Shown one piece after another: positions 18,644 through 26,310 of a stretch of 64,000 nucleotides of DNA (within the stretch, counting starts at the first letter, position 1; the number at the start of each line of letters is the position of its first letter). A model generated the notes under the pieces. It did no database searches, was not told the DNA's origin, and saw nothing but the letters and a program-made list of their open reading frames with translations. Source of the DNA: Gemmatimonadaceae bacterium (GTDB lineage: Bacteria; Gemmatimonadota; Gemmatimonadetes; Gemmatimonadales; Gemmatimonadaceae); the NCBI GenBank assembly GCA_035606695.1, contig DATNEW010000019.1:161459-225458 (forward strand). Reading direction: 5' to 3'. The translations under genes and the position numbers were made by a program.

Positions 18644-18949
18644 CTACGATGCGCGACGAGCGCCGGCTTCGCGCTCGACGAGCGCCGCGAGCTCGTCGTC
18701 GGAGAGATGCACCCAACCGTCGGGAATCGGCGTCAGCCGGATCTTGCGGCTGTGTCCCTGCAGCGCGAGCCAGCCGCCGCTCAGCTCGCGCGGAATGACG
18801 AGCCGAAATTCGCGAGTGCGGCGCCGATCGAAGGTCTCGCGCGAGCGAACGCGACGCTCGGAGTTCAGTCGCCGCTCGACGGTGGCGGGATGAACTTCCC
18901 ACGCCTCCCATGAGCTTCCTTCCGAATCCGTGAACCGTCTGTATGACAT
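18644..18949 (-). CDS. small charged protein of unknown function
   Basis: A 101-residue soluble protein starting at the ATG at 18949 (MSYRRFTDSEGSSWEAWEVH). The middle is very rich in Arg, Glu and Thr (RRLNSERRVRSRETFDRRR). The C-terminal half has a WLALQGHSRKIRLTPIPDGW strand-turn segment and an acidic helix, LSDDELAALVERE. I do not recognise the family and see no catalytic motif. A longer frame from 19057 has no support. Confidence 0.6.
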   Translation of the reverse strand: MSYRRFTDSEGSSWEAWEVHPATVERRLNSERRVRSRETFDRRRTREFRLVIPRELSGGWLALQGHSRKIRLTPIPDGWVHLSDDELAALVEREAGARRAS

Positions 18950-19044
18950 CTGGACTGCGTCGCTGCGGGAGTGATGCGGAGTGACCGGGTGATCTCCACC
19001 AGTAAAAAAGCAAGAGGTGGACCTAAGGCCAGGATTCAACGAAA

Positions 19045-19076
19045 GAGGCGCGAACATTTGAGTGTTCGCGCCTCTA
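19045..19076 (-). terminator. intrinsic terminator of the proline-rich outer-membrane protein gene
   Basis: A perfect 13-bp stem (AGAGGCGCGAACA and its complement) with a 6-nt loop. On the minus strand it is followed by TTCGTTG. It begins about 30 nt past the stop at 19108. Confidence 0.75.
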
Positions 19077-19107
19077 TGAATTCTCTAAAGCGTCACGCGT
19101 CAGGCAA

Positions 19108-20004
19108 TCAGTACCACGTCAACCCGACGATCAGAGGAACGTGACTCACGCTGTTGAAACCGCTCGCGCCGTTGAGATGGAAGTAGCGCGATTCGACGAA
19201 CAATCCCGTGCGGCCGAGCATGTATTCGAGACCCGCGCCCGCGTTCCAGCCCCATGCGTTGTGCCAACTCTGATCCTGCGAATCGATCGGGGTGCTGCCG
19301 GTCGGATCGATCAGCGTGCGATAGTGACCCCATGACAACCCGCCGATCACGTACGGCGCGAGCCGCGGCGTGAGCTGCGCGACTTTCAACCGCGCGTCCG
19401 CATCGACGGTCCAGATCTGCGGACGCGTACGATAGAAGCCGGTCGTTCCGTCGGTGGCGAGCCAGCTTCCGCTGCTCTGGAAGCTCGAGTATCCGACGTC
19501 ACCGCGGAAACCCAACGCGGCACCCGGACGCTGAATGCCGAACGGTACCGCGATGTTGTAGCCGACATGATTGCGATCGAACGCGGGATCGCCATTCGTG
19601 CCTGGAATGCAATCGATGCCAAGCTTCACTTCGTTGCTCTGATCGCCCACACCTCCGAAGGCGAGTCCCCCACCGAGTCCGGCGAACAATCCCAGCGGAC
19701 GCACGACGCGAAGCGGAGCCGGCGGCGGCGGTGGAGGCGGTGGCGGCGGCGGTGCTGCCTCGACCACCGGCGGTGGCGGAGGTGGCGGCGTCACCGTATC
19801 GGGCGGTGCAACTTCGCCCGGCGCCTCCTTCGAGATCTTGATGCGTTCCGCCGACGTCGCCGGTTTCGTGCGCGAACTTTTCGCGACCGTGTCCGGCTTG
19901 GTCTTCGGCGTTCCGGCTTGGGCCCAGGCTGCCTGCGCGCCGCTCACAGCGATCGCGACCGCGAGTCCGGTTACCCAGCACGACGAACTGATCTTCTTCG
20001 ACAT
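19108..20004 (-). CDS. outer-membrane beta-barrel protein with proline-rich linker
   Basis: A 298-residue secreted protein. Residues 1-29 form a signal peptide ending QAAWAQA. Residues 30-95 form a Lys/Thr-rich then proline-rich linker with runs of 7 and 11 prolines. From about residue 98 an eight-strand-like barrel alternates hydrophobic residues (GLFAGLGGGLAFGG, ALGFRGDVGYSS, LAPYVIGGLSWGHY, GLEYMLGRTGLFVESRYFHL) and ends VPLIVGLTWY, an outer-membrane C-terminus. The linker may span the periplasm or reach peptidoglycan; that is inference. It has its own promoter and terminator. Confidence 0.78.
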   Translation of the reverse strand: MSKKISSSCWVTGLAVAIAVSGAQAAWAQAGTPKTKPDTVAKSSRTKPATSAERIKISKEAPGEVAPPDTVTPPPPPPPVVEAAPPPPPPPPPPPAPLRVVRPLGLFAGLGGGLAFGGVGDQSNEVKLGIDCIPGTNGDPAFDRNHVGYNIAVPFGIQRPGAALGFRGDVGYSSFQSSGSWLATDGTTGFYRTRPQIWTVDADARLKVAQLTPRLAPYVIGGLSWGHYRTLIDPTGSTPIDSQDQSWHNAWGWNAGAGLEYMLGRTGLFVESRYFHLNGASGFNSVSHVPLIVGLTWY

Positions 20005-20040
20005 TTAACCCAGTCTCCTGCGGTGCAGCGTTGATGGCGA

Positions 20041-20063
20041 CGTGACCACGGTCACGTTGTATA
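20041..20063 (-). promoter_or_regulatory. promoter -10 with adjacent 16-bp palindrome
   Basis: On the minus strand TATACA (20063-20058) is followed at once by the perfect palindrome CGTGACCACGGTCACG (20056-20041), which would cover the transcription start. It lies 37 nt upstream of the proline-rich protein ATG and is a candidate operator. Confidence 0.5.
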
Positions 20064-20223
20064 GGAAATTTCCGTTCCATCAGCACGGCAGACGGCGGAC
20101 GAGCACGGCGCGGAGTGAAGCGGGCGCCGCCGGACCGCAGGGACCACAGGGACCACGGACGAACTTCGGACGGTCATGGACGGGCGCGGAGACGGCGTTT
20201 ATGAGTATTGTGTAACAAAGGGA

Positions 20224-20263
20224 AACGACTTCGAGATGCGGACACTTGCATCCCGAAGTCGTT
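20224..20263 (-). terminator. terminator-like stem after the Rad52-type gene
   Basis: AACGACTTCG and GATGC pair with GCATC and CGAAGTCGTT (15 bp with one mismatch) around an 8-nt loop. On the minus strand it is followed by the T-rich tract TTTCCCTTTGTTAC. It lies about 100 nt beyond the annealing-protein stop. Confidence 0.6.
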
Positions 20264-20360
20264 CAAAAAAGGGCTCTTGTTCTTTGACTTGTTACTGAAA
20301 ACCAGTCACGCCGTTTCCGTGCCTCTCCGTGGACGTCAGAAATTTTCCGTGGTCAACGGC

Positions 20361-21131
20361 TTAAAACGGTAGCTCTTCAAGTCCAGCATTCTCATCTCTG
20401 GGCACGTCCGCCACGTCCGGCTTCGAACCACTTCGTGCGGGCCACACGACTCCGTCGCACGATCTCGAACGGCACTTGAAGTCCGGCGCCTTCGGATTCC
20501 GCTTCGACAGCCGGTTGTCCCACATCCGTCCGCCACACTTCGGGCAGCTCGGCTCGTCGCTGGCGAGTGGTCCGGTCGCCGGCTCCACGTCGAGCTCCGT
20601 CACCTTCGCAGACTCGTCGGCCCGCACGACGCTCACAGTGGCGCGCTGGACTCTCCTCCCATATGCGTCCGCCGGATCCTCGAGCGGCTTCGCATACCTC
20701 CCATCGCCGTCGACCTGCACCCAGTTCTGCTCGTACGCGTAGAGCTCATGCGCGATCCCGAAGCGGACGGCGGACCGCTTGAATGCATCCGTCGCCGCCT
20801 GCTTGTAGTCGCGCCCGGTGCCCACGTCCTCGCGAATGACGCCAAGGATTTGCAGCCGCGCCTTGAACGAACAGGTCGGCTCGTCGTGGTCATCCGACGC
20901 GAGCGTCGGAAGCAGTTCGAGCGTCAAGTCCCATTCACCGGGTACGACGCCGTCGAGGCGCTCGCGCACGGTGTTGGCGTCGACGTACGCCACGAATCGC
21001 GCGAAGTACCTTCCGTCGCGCTGGACCGGCCTTCCATCCTGCCGCCACGAAATCACGCCCGCGGGCAGCGGCGCCGACAGTTGTGCCCAGATGTCGTTTT
21101 TCTCCACGGTCGTCTCATGTCGTGCGATCAT
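20361..21131 (-). CDS. Rad52/Rad22-family single-strand annealing protein with zinc ribbon and SSB-like tail
   Basis: A 256-residue recombination protein. Residues about 10-140 match the Rad52/Rad22 annealing fold, with RYFARFVAYVDANTVRERL, the LELLPTLASDD strand region and the signature DYKQAATDAFKRSAVRFGIA at 108-127. A flexible acidic region follows. Then comes a CxxC...CxxxxC zinc ribbon (C196, C199, C220, C225, with WDNR and APDFKC). The last residues are NAGLEELPF, close to the acidic-hydrophobic C-terminal peptide of SSB. Rad52-type proteins occur in phages and as Deinococcus DdrA; here neighbours are not phage genes. It lies 55 nt after a lysine-rich gene on the same strand. Confidence 0.85.
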   Translation of the reverse strand: MIARHETTVEKNDIWAQLSAPLPAGVISWRQDGRPVQRDGRYFARFVAYVDANTVRERLDGVVPGEWDLTLELLPTLASDDHDEPTCSFKARLQILGVIREDVGTGRDYKQAATDAFKRSAVRFGIAHELYAYEQNWVQVDGDGRYAKPLEDPADAYGRRVQRATVSVVRADESAKVTELDVEPATGPLASDEPSCPKCGGRMWDNRLSKRNPKAPDFKCRSRSCDGVVWPARSGSKPDVADVPRDENAGLEELPF

Positions 21132-21186
21132 GCTCTCATCCTTCCGTTGTTAGTCGGTCCACGTGCTTGGGATTTGTCGTGCGCCA

Positions 21187-21513
21187 TCATCGAACGTGCA
21201 TTCTTGCGTGTTTCACAGCGGGGCAGTCGCGACCATGCTCGCAGTACCACCCGTGCCGGTCGAAGAAGACGAGATGCGCCGTCACCACGCCGCCGTTCGA
21301 TTCATCGACCCGAAACAGCCGCCCGACCGAGGTTCCGGGACCGCATTTCTGAACGGGATCGAGCTCTCGAATCCGGACGCTCACCTCCGGTTTCGGCGGT
21401 GCAGCCTTCCGCCCTCGTGTAACGTTTGTTACCCCAGATCGGCGCGTTTTCGCCTTCGCCGCCGTCCGCTTCTTCGCCTTCCTAACAGCCCCGGATTTCT
21501 TGACTTTGCCCAC
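21187..21513 (-). CDS. lysine-rich small protein with Cys/His C-terminal domain, upstream of the annealing protein
   Basis: A 108-residue protein starting at the GTG at 21513 behind AGGAG with 5-nt spacing. A longer frame from 21729 would run through the divergent regulator's promoter and start, so I reject it. Residues 3-40 are histone-H1-like (KKSGAVRKAKKRTAAKAKTR). Residues 45-108 form a small domain with C57 and a CEHGRDC cluster (C91, H93, C97) plus H102, possibly metal-binding. The function is unknown; the basic N-terminus suggests nucleic-acid contact. It is probably the first gene of a two-gene unit with the Rad52-type protein. Confidence 0.65.
   Translation of the reverse strand: MGKVKKSGAVRKAKKRTAAKAKTRRSGVTNVTRGRKAAPPKPEVSVRIRELDPVQKCGPGTSVGRLFRVDESNGGVVTAHLVFFDRHGWYCEHGRDCPAVKHARMHVR
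21419..21432. promoter_or_regulatory. operator-like inverted repeat, site 1
   Basis: GTAACGTTTGTTAC is a GTAAC-N4-GTTAC perfect inverted repeat inside the 5' part of the lysine-rich gene. A near copy lies in the divergent control region at 21577-21590. It is a candidate binding site for the XRE regulator. Confidence 0.45.
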
Positions 21514-21576
21514 GCCGACTCCTAGGCTTTGGTTGTAGAACCGCTGATTGATTCGGGGTCTGTTCGGTATCTCAAT

Positions 21577-21590
21577 GTAGCAAACGTTAC
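21577..21590. promoter_or_regulatory. operator-like inverted repeat, site 2
   Basis: GTAGCAAACGTTAC is the same motif as site 1 in reverse orientation, with one arm mismatch. It lies 11 nt before the XRE gene start and 64 nt before the lysine-rich gene start, so one bound protein could control both. Confidence 0.5.
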
Positions 21591-21601
21591 AGGGTCGGTC
21601 A

Positions 21602-22078
21602 ATGGAATGGAAGCACGCCGATTCACCCGCCGCCGGAATCCCCGAGTTCACCGAGCTCGGCAAGCGGATCGAGATGCTTCGCATCGATCGCGGGCTGTCC
21701 AAGCAGTACCTCGCTCGCTTCGCGGGCACGTCGCGTCAGCAGCTGTGGCGCGTGATGACCGGTAAATCGCACCTGACCGTCGCGCTGCGCGCGCGGCTCG
21801 CCGACGTCCTCGACGTGAGCACGCTCGAGCTCGAGCCGACCGCGCGGACTCATTCGATATCGGCCGGCGCGCTCGCCGGCCCGACCGATTTCCAATCCTA
21901 CGCCGCGCATGCGGACGCCATTTCGCAAACGCTCGCGTCGATGCCCACCGGCGATCGCGGCCGAGCATTGAAGCGGCGCTTTTTGGATGCGGTCGAGGAC
22001 TGCGCGCTCGCCGATGGCTGCGCGCTCGATCCGCGCTATTTCGACCTCCGGCGCCAGGTGCTCAACGGAGAACTGTGA
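21602..22078 (+). CDS. XRE-family helix-turn-helix regulator
   Basis: A 158-residue DNA-binding protein. The N-terminal XRE/Cro-type domain spans about residues 18-75: LGKRIEMLRIDRGLSKQYLA, then GTSRQQLWRVMTG as the recognition helix region, then ALRARLADVLDVSTLEL. The C-terminal half is helical, with two cysteines (CALADGCALD), and has no recognised effector domain. It is divergent from the lysine-rich/Rad52-type unit and is the likely controller of that locus through the sites at 21419 and 21577. That role is inferred. dapE starts 77 nt downstream. Confidence 0.82.
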   Translation: MEWKHADSPAAGIPEFTELGKRIEMLRIDRGLSKQYLARFAGTSRQQLWRVMTGKSHLTVALRARLADVLDVSTLELEPTARTHSISAGALAGPTDFQSYAAHADAISQTLASMPTGDRGRALKRRFLDAVEDCALADGCALDPRYFDLRRQVLNGEL

Positions 22079-22155
22079 CGGCCGGCTTCGCGAGCGGTGA
22101 GCGCTGCCGCCCGCGAACCTGTGAGCCCGACCATGAATCGGCTAGCTTTGCGGTT

Positions 22156-23151
22156 ATGACCGATGTCGTGGCGCTCGCCGCCGAACTGCTGACGATTGAT
22201 TCCTCCACGGGCGCGGAGTCCGGCGCGGTGGATTTCGTCTCGAAATGGTTGATCGCCCGTGGATGGGACGTCCATCTGCAGGAAGTGTCGCGCGGGCGCG
22301 CGAACGTGTGGGCCAAGCGAAACGGAGGCGGCGTCACGTTCTCGACGCACCTCGACACGGTGCCGCCGTACGTGGCGCCGCGACTCGACGGCGATCGCCT
22401 CTACGGTCGCGGCGCATGCGATGCGAAGGGCATCGCCGCCGCCATGCTCGTTGCCGCCGACAACCTGGCGAAGGCCGGCGAACAGCGCGTCGATCTCCTG
22501 TTTGTCGTCGGGGAAGAGAAAGGCTCCGACGGTGCGCGCGCCGCGAATCGTCTCAAGCCGACGAGCAAATTCCTCGTCAACGGCGAACCGACCGAAAGCA
22601 AGCTCGCGAGCGGAGCGAAGGGATCGCTCCGCGTCATCGTGCGCACCACCGGCCGCGCCGCGCATTCCGCGTACGCACACCTCGGTGAATCAGCGATCAA
22701 GCCGATGCTCGCGCTGCTGCCGACACTCGAGACGCTCGATCTTCCGAGCGACGACGTACTCGGCGCCACCACGGTCAACGTCGGCACGCTCCGCGCGGGA
22801 ACGGAGGCGAACATCGTTCCCGCCGCGGCCGAGGCTGAGATGATGTTTCGATTGGTCACCGACGTTGCGCCGCTCAAGAAGCAGATCGAGAAATGGGCGA
22901 AGGGAAAAGCCGAGCTCGAATTCGGCTCGCACATTCCGGCGCAGCACTTTCATACGATCGACGGGTTCGAGGTCGCGCCGGTCGCATACACGTCGGACAT
23001 TCCGCTGCTCGGCCGGTGGGGAACGCCGCTCCTGTTCGGGCCGGGATCGATTCACGTCGCGCACACGCCGAACGAGTTCATCGACGTAAATGAGTTGCGC
23101 GGCGCGGTGGGTGCGTACGAGAAGATCGTGCGGAGCTTGCTGGCATCATGA
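22156..23151 (+). CDS. dapE: M20-family amidohydrolase, probable succinyl-diaminopimelate desuccinylase
   Basis: A 331-residue M20 metallopeptidase-fold enzyme. Metal ligands are visible as THLDTV (H65, D67), GACDAKG (D89) and GEEKGS (E120-E121), with a late PGSIHVAHTPNEFI block. It opens a run of lysine-pathway genes that includes dapD, the succinyltransferase, so DapE is the natural role. ArgE or LysK-type hydrolases have similar sequences and cannot be excluded. The ATG at 22156 is chosen over an in-frame GTG at 22075 that adds 27 residues of non-family sequence. The stop overlaps asd (ATGA). Confidence 0.75.
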   Translation: MTDVVALAAELLTIDSSTGAESGAVDFVSKWLIARGWDVHLQEVSRGRANVWAKRNGGGVTFSTHLDTVPPYVAPRLDGDRLYGRGACDAKGIAAAMLVAADNLAKAGEQRVDLLFVVGEEKGSDGARAANRLKPTSKFLVNGEPTESKLASGAKGSLRVIVRTTGRAAHSAYAHLGESAIKPMLALLPTLETLDLPSDDVLGATTVNVGTLRAGTEANIVPAAAEAEMMFRLVTDVAPLKKQIEKWAKGKAELEFGSHIPAQHFHTIDGFEVAPVAYTSDIPLLGRWGTPLLFGPGSIHVAHTPNEFIDVNELRGAVGAYEKIVRSLLAS

Positions 23152-24263
23152 CCGAGCGCGAGACGAGGGAACGCGTTCCCCACGCCGGGGAAAAGGGACG
23201 CCGGCACCGAGTCGCGGTGCTCGGCGCCACCGGCGCGGTCGGTCAGGCGTTCATCCGCCTGCTCGTCAAGCATCCGTGGTTCGAGCTCGTCGAAGTCGCC
23301 GCGTCGGAGCGCTCGGCGGGGAGGCGCTATGCGGACGCGGCGCGATGGATCGGCGCCGACGAATTGCCGCCGAGCGTCGCGGACATGACCGTGCTCCCGT
23401 GCGATCCCTCGAAGATCACGGCGGACATCGTCTTTTCGGCGCTGGACTCCTCGGCGGCTCAGGATGCCGAACCGGCGTTCGCGCGCGCCGGCAAGACGGT
23501 GCTCACGAATGCGAAGAACTATCGCATGGAGCCCGACGTGCCGCTGGTGATCGCGGAGGTGAATCCGTCGCATCTCGACGTGCTGCACGCGCAGCGCAAG
23601 GGTCGCGGCTGGACCGGCGCGATCGTCGCCAACGGCAACTGCTCGGCGATCGTTACGTCGCTCCCGCTGGCGCCCATTCATCAGCGTTTTGGTATTAGGA
23701 AACTCATGGTGGTGACGATGCAGGCGATCTCCGGGGCTGGATATCCCGGCGTGGCGTCGCTCGACATCATGGGCAACGTCATTCCATACATCGGCGACGA
23801 AGAGCCGAAGATCGAAGCCGAAGTGCGCAAGTTTCTCGGGGCAAACGCCGGCGATCACATCGACAGCGCGGACTTTTCGGTGAGCGCGCATGCGAACCGG
23901 GTGCCGGTCGAACATGGACACACCATATGCATGTCGATCGAGCTCGAGACGAAGGCCGATGCAAGCGAAGTCGAGCGCGCGATTCGCGACTGGCGCGGCG
24001 CTGAAGCGGCTCGCGATCTCCCGACGTCGCCCGAGCGCCCGCTTGTCGTGACCGATCAACCGGACAGACCGCAGCCGCGCCGTCAGGTCGACACGGGCAA
24101 TGGCATGACCGTCGTCGTTGGCCGCGTACGTCCCGATCCGATCTTCGACGTCAAGCTCGTGGCGATGGGCCACAACGTCGTGCGCGGCGCGGCGGGCGCC
24201 TCGGTGCTCAACGCCGAACTGATGGCGAACTGCGGCCTCCTCGGCCAAGCCAACTCCTCGTGA
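23148..24263 (+). CDS. asd: aspartate-semialdehyde dehydrogenase (archaeal/fungal-type)
   Basis: Asd reduces aspartyl phosphate to aspartate semialdehyde with NADPH. The GATGAVG dinucleotide motif is at 26-32 and the nucleophile is C165 in ANGNCSAIV. The GNCSAIV form and the GAGYPGVASLDIMGNVIPYI block are typical of the archaeal/fungal branch rather than the E. coli-type enzyme. About 20 polar residues precede the Rossmann fold. The ATG overlaps dapE and the stop overlaps lysC as GTGA. Confidence 0.93.
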   Translation: MTERETRERVPHAGEKGRRHRVAVLGATGAVGQAFIRLLVKHPWFELVEVAASERSAGRRYADAARWIGADELPPSVADMTVLPCDPSKITADIVFSALDSSAAQDAEPAFARAGKTVLTNAKNYRMEPDVPLVIAEVNPSHLDVLHAQRKGRGWTGAIVANGNCSAIVTSLPLAPIHQRFGIRKLMVVTMQAISGAGYPGVASLDIMGNVIPYIGDEEPKIEAEVRKFLGANAGDHIDSADFSVSAHANRVPVEHGHTICMSIELETKADASEVERAIRDWRGAEAARDLPTSPERPLVVTDQPDRPQPRRQVDTGNGMTVVVGRVRPDPIFDVKLVAMGHNVVRGAAGASVLNAELMANCGLLGQANSS

Positions 24264-25621
24264 TCGTTCTCAAGTTCGGCGGCACGTCGGTCGGCGATGC
24301 CGAAGCGATCGCGCGAACCGGACGTATCGTGCAGAGTCGCGCCGACCAGGGTGCGATCGTGGTCGTGTCGGCGCTCGCCGGCGTCACGAACGCATTGATC
24401 GCGCTCGCCGAACAGGCAGCAAAGGGGCACCTCATCGGCGCGCTCCGCGCCGTCGAAGGATTGCGCGAGCGGCATCTGCAGCAGACGGAATTGCTCCTCG
24501 GAACCGGCGACGCCGCGACGGACGTCTGCGCCGAGGTGAGCGCGATGATCGACGAGCTCGCGCATCTCGCCGAAGCGCTCGCGACGCTGGGCGATCTCAC
24601 GCCGCGCAGCATGGACGCCATCTCGTCGTATGGCGAAAAAATGTCGTCGATCATCTGTGCCGCGTCGTTCCAGAAGCAAGGCGTTCCGGCGGTGCACGTC
24701 GACTCGTGCGAAGTGATGATCACGGACAGCCAGTTCAGCCGCGCCGAACCGCAGGCGGAGGCGATCGCCGAAGCGTGCCGCGCCAGCGTGATCCCACTCG
24801 TGCGCGATGGCAAAGTGCCGGTGATGGGCGGCTTCATCGGCTCGGCGAAGGGCACGGGCATTACGACGACGCTTGGCCGCGGCGGCAGTGACTATAGCGC
24901 GTCGCTCTTCGGCGCGGCGGTGCAGGCCGAGGCGATCGAGATCTGGACGGACGTCGACGGCATGTTGACCGCCGATCCGCGGGTCGTGCCGAACGCGCGG
25001 TTGATCGAGCAGATCGCGTTCGACGAGGCGTCGGAGCTGGCGTCGTTCGGCGCGAAGGTGCTGCATCCGAACACGATCGCGCCCGCGGTGCGGCTCGGCA
25101 TTCCGGTGTACGTGCTCAACTCGCGCCGTCCCGAAGGAAAGGGGACGAAGATCACCTTCGACGCGCCGAAGCGGTCCGTCAGCGCGATCGCCGGGAAGAA
25201 CAAGATCTCGCTGCTCAAGATCGGCTCGCCGCGCATGCTGCTCGCGGAAGGCTTTCTCAGATTGGTATTTGAGATCTTTGAACGTCACCGCACGTCGGTG
25301 GACGTCGTCGCCACGTCCGAGGTGTCCGTGTCGCTCACCGTGGACGATCCGTCGGCGCTCGAGGCGATCGTGACCGATCTGCGCGCGCTGGGCGACGTCT
25401 CGGTGGAGCGAAGCCGCGGCATCGTCGCGGTGGTGGGCGGCGCGATCGCCGAAGGCGGCGAGGCGATGGCGCGCGCGCTGGGCGCGCTCGGCGGCACGCA
25501 CGTGCACATGCTCTCGCTCAGCGCCACGGGCATCAATCTGACGATGGTCGTCGACGACGATCAGGTGAAGCCCGCGATGCAAAGGCTGCACGCCGCCTTC
25601 TTTGAGAGCGCCGCGTCATGA
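24260..25621 (+). CDS. lysC: aspartate kinase
   Basis: A 453-residue monofunctional aspartokinase, the first step toward lysine, threonine and methionine. KFGGTSVGD is at residues 4-12. GITTTLGRGGSDYSASLFGA and EIWTDVDGMLTADPR mark the catalytic amino-acid kinase domain. Two ACT domains make up about residues 300-450, so feedback inhibition is likely. The length resembles E. coli LysC/ThrA-type kinases. The GTG start overlaps the asd stop and the stop overlaps dapB (ATGA). Confidence 0.95.
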   Translation: MIVLKFGGTSVGDAEAIARTGRIVQSRADQGAIVVVSALAGVTNALIALAEQAAKGHLIGALRAVEGLRERHLQQTELLLGTGDAATDVCAEVSAMIDELAHLAEALATLGDLTPRSMDAISSYGEKMSSIICAASFQKQGVPAVHVDSCEVMITDSQFSRAEPQAEAIAEACRASVIPLVRDGKVPVMGGFIGSAKGTGITTTLGRGGSDYSASLFGAAVQAEAIEIWTDVDGMLTADPRVVPNARLIEQIAFDEASELASFGAKVLHPNTIAPAVRLGIPVYVLNSRRPEGKGTKITFDAPKRSVSAIAGKNKISLLKIGSPRMLLAEGFLRLVFEIFERHRTSVDVVATSEVSVSLTVDDPSALEAIVTDLRALGDVSVERSRGIVAVVGGAIAEGGEAMARALGALGGTHVHMLSLSATGINLTMVVDDDQVKPAMQRLHAAFFESAAS

Positions 25622-26310
25622 CGCGGCACATCGCCATCGTCGGCATGGGCAAGATGGGCCGCGCAATCGCCGAGCTGGCGCCGGCGCGCGGTTGGGAGGT
25701 CGTCGCTCGACTCGATGAACCTCATGTGAAGGACGGGATCACGCGCGACATGCTCGGTGGTGCCGACGTCGCGGTGGAATTCACCGTACCCGACGCGGCG
25801 CCGAAGAACATTCGCGCGATCGTCGCGGCAGGATGCCCGGTCGTCGTCGGCACGACAGGCTGGTACAACCTCTTCGATGACGTGAAGCACGATGTGAATG
25901 TGAGCGGCGGCGCGCTGCTCACCGCGACGAACTTCTCGCTGGGTGTGAACATTTTCGAGCAGATCGCGACCACGGCGGCAGCACTGTTGGCGAAGGTGCC
26001 GGGGTTCGAGGCGCATCTCGTGGAGACGCATCACTCGGCGAAGAAGGACGCACCGTCCGGCACTGCCCACACGCTCGCGCAGAGTACCTCGGCGGCGTGG
26101 GGCAAGCCGATTCCGATCACGAGCGTGCGTACCGGTTCGGTGCCGGGCACACACGAGTTCATCTTCGATGCCCCGTTCGAGCAGATTCACCTCGAGCACA
26201 TTGCCCGCGACCGGCGCGTGTTTGCCGAAGGGGCGCTCGTTGCCGCGCGTTGGCTGATCGGCCGCCGCGGCGTGTTCACCATGAAAGACGTTCTCTCGAG
26301 TCCGAAATGA
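25618..26310 (+). CDS. dapB: 4-hydroxy-tetrahydrodipicolinate reductase
   Basis: DapB reduces the dapA product to tetrahydrodipicolinate. The 230-residue protein has the N-terminal nucleotide motif VGMGKMGRAI, GTTGWY, and the active-site block ETHHSAKKDAPSGTA with catalytic His and Lys. It is shorter than E. coli DapB (273), matching the short variants of other phyla. It overlaps lysC and dapA by ATGA at each end. Confidence 0.95.
   Translation: MTRHIAIVGMGKMGRAIAELAPARGWEVVARLDEPHVKDGITRDMLGGADVAVEFTVPDAAPKNIRAIVAAGCPVVVGTTGWYNLFDDVKHDVNVSGGALLTATNFSLGVNIFEQIATTAAALLAKVPGFEAHLVETHHSAKKDAPSGTAHTLAQSTSAAWGKPIPITSVRTGSVPGTHEFIFDAPFEQIHLEHIARDRRVFAEGALVAARWLIGRRGVFTMKDVLSSPK

Larger units (their letters stand above)
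20005..20360. other. gene-free gap of 356 bp
   Basis: From high to low coordinates it holds the following. The end of the annealing-protein gene borders degenerate CCGTG-rich sequence (20318-20355). A terminator-like stem lies at 20224-20263. A GGACCAC/GGACGG-rich direct-repeat stretch spans about 20095-20180. The promoter and palindrome of the proline-rich protein gene lie at 20041-20063. I see no credible reading frame. Confidence 0.7.

Noticed and set aside
21514..21729. Longer start for the lysine-rich gene at 21729
   Set aside because: It would overlap the divergent XRE start and promoter. The GTG at 21513 has an AGGAG element.
20361..22078. Rad52-type locus as a prophage remnant
   Set aside because: No integrase, terminase, capsid or other phage gene lies near it, and the flanks are housekeeping genes. 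A phage origin of the annealase alone remains possible.
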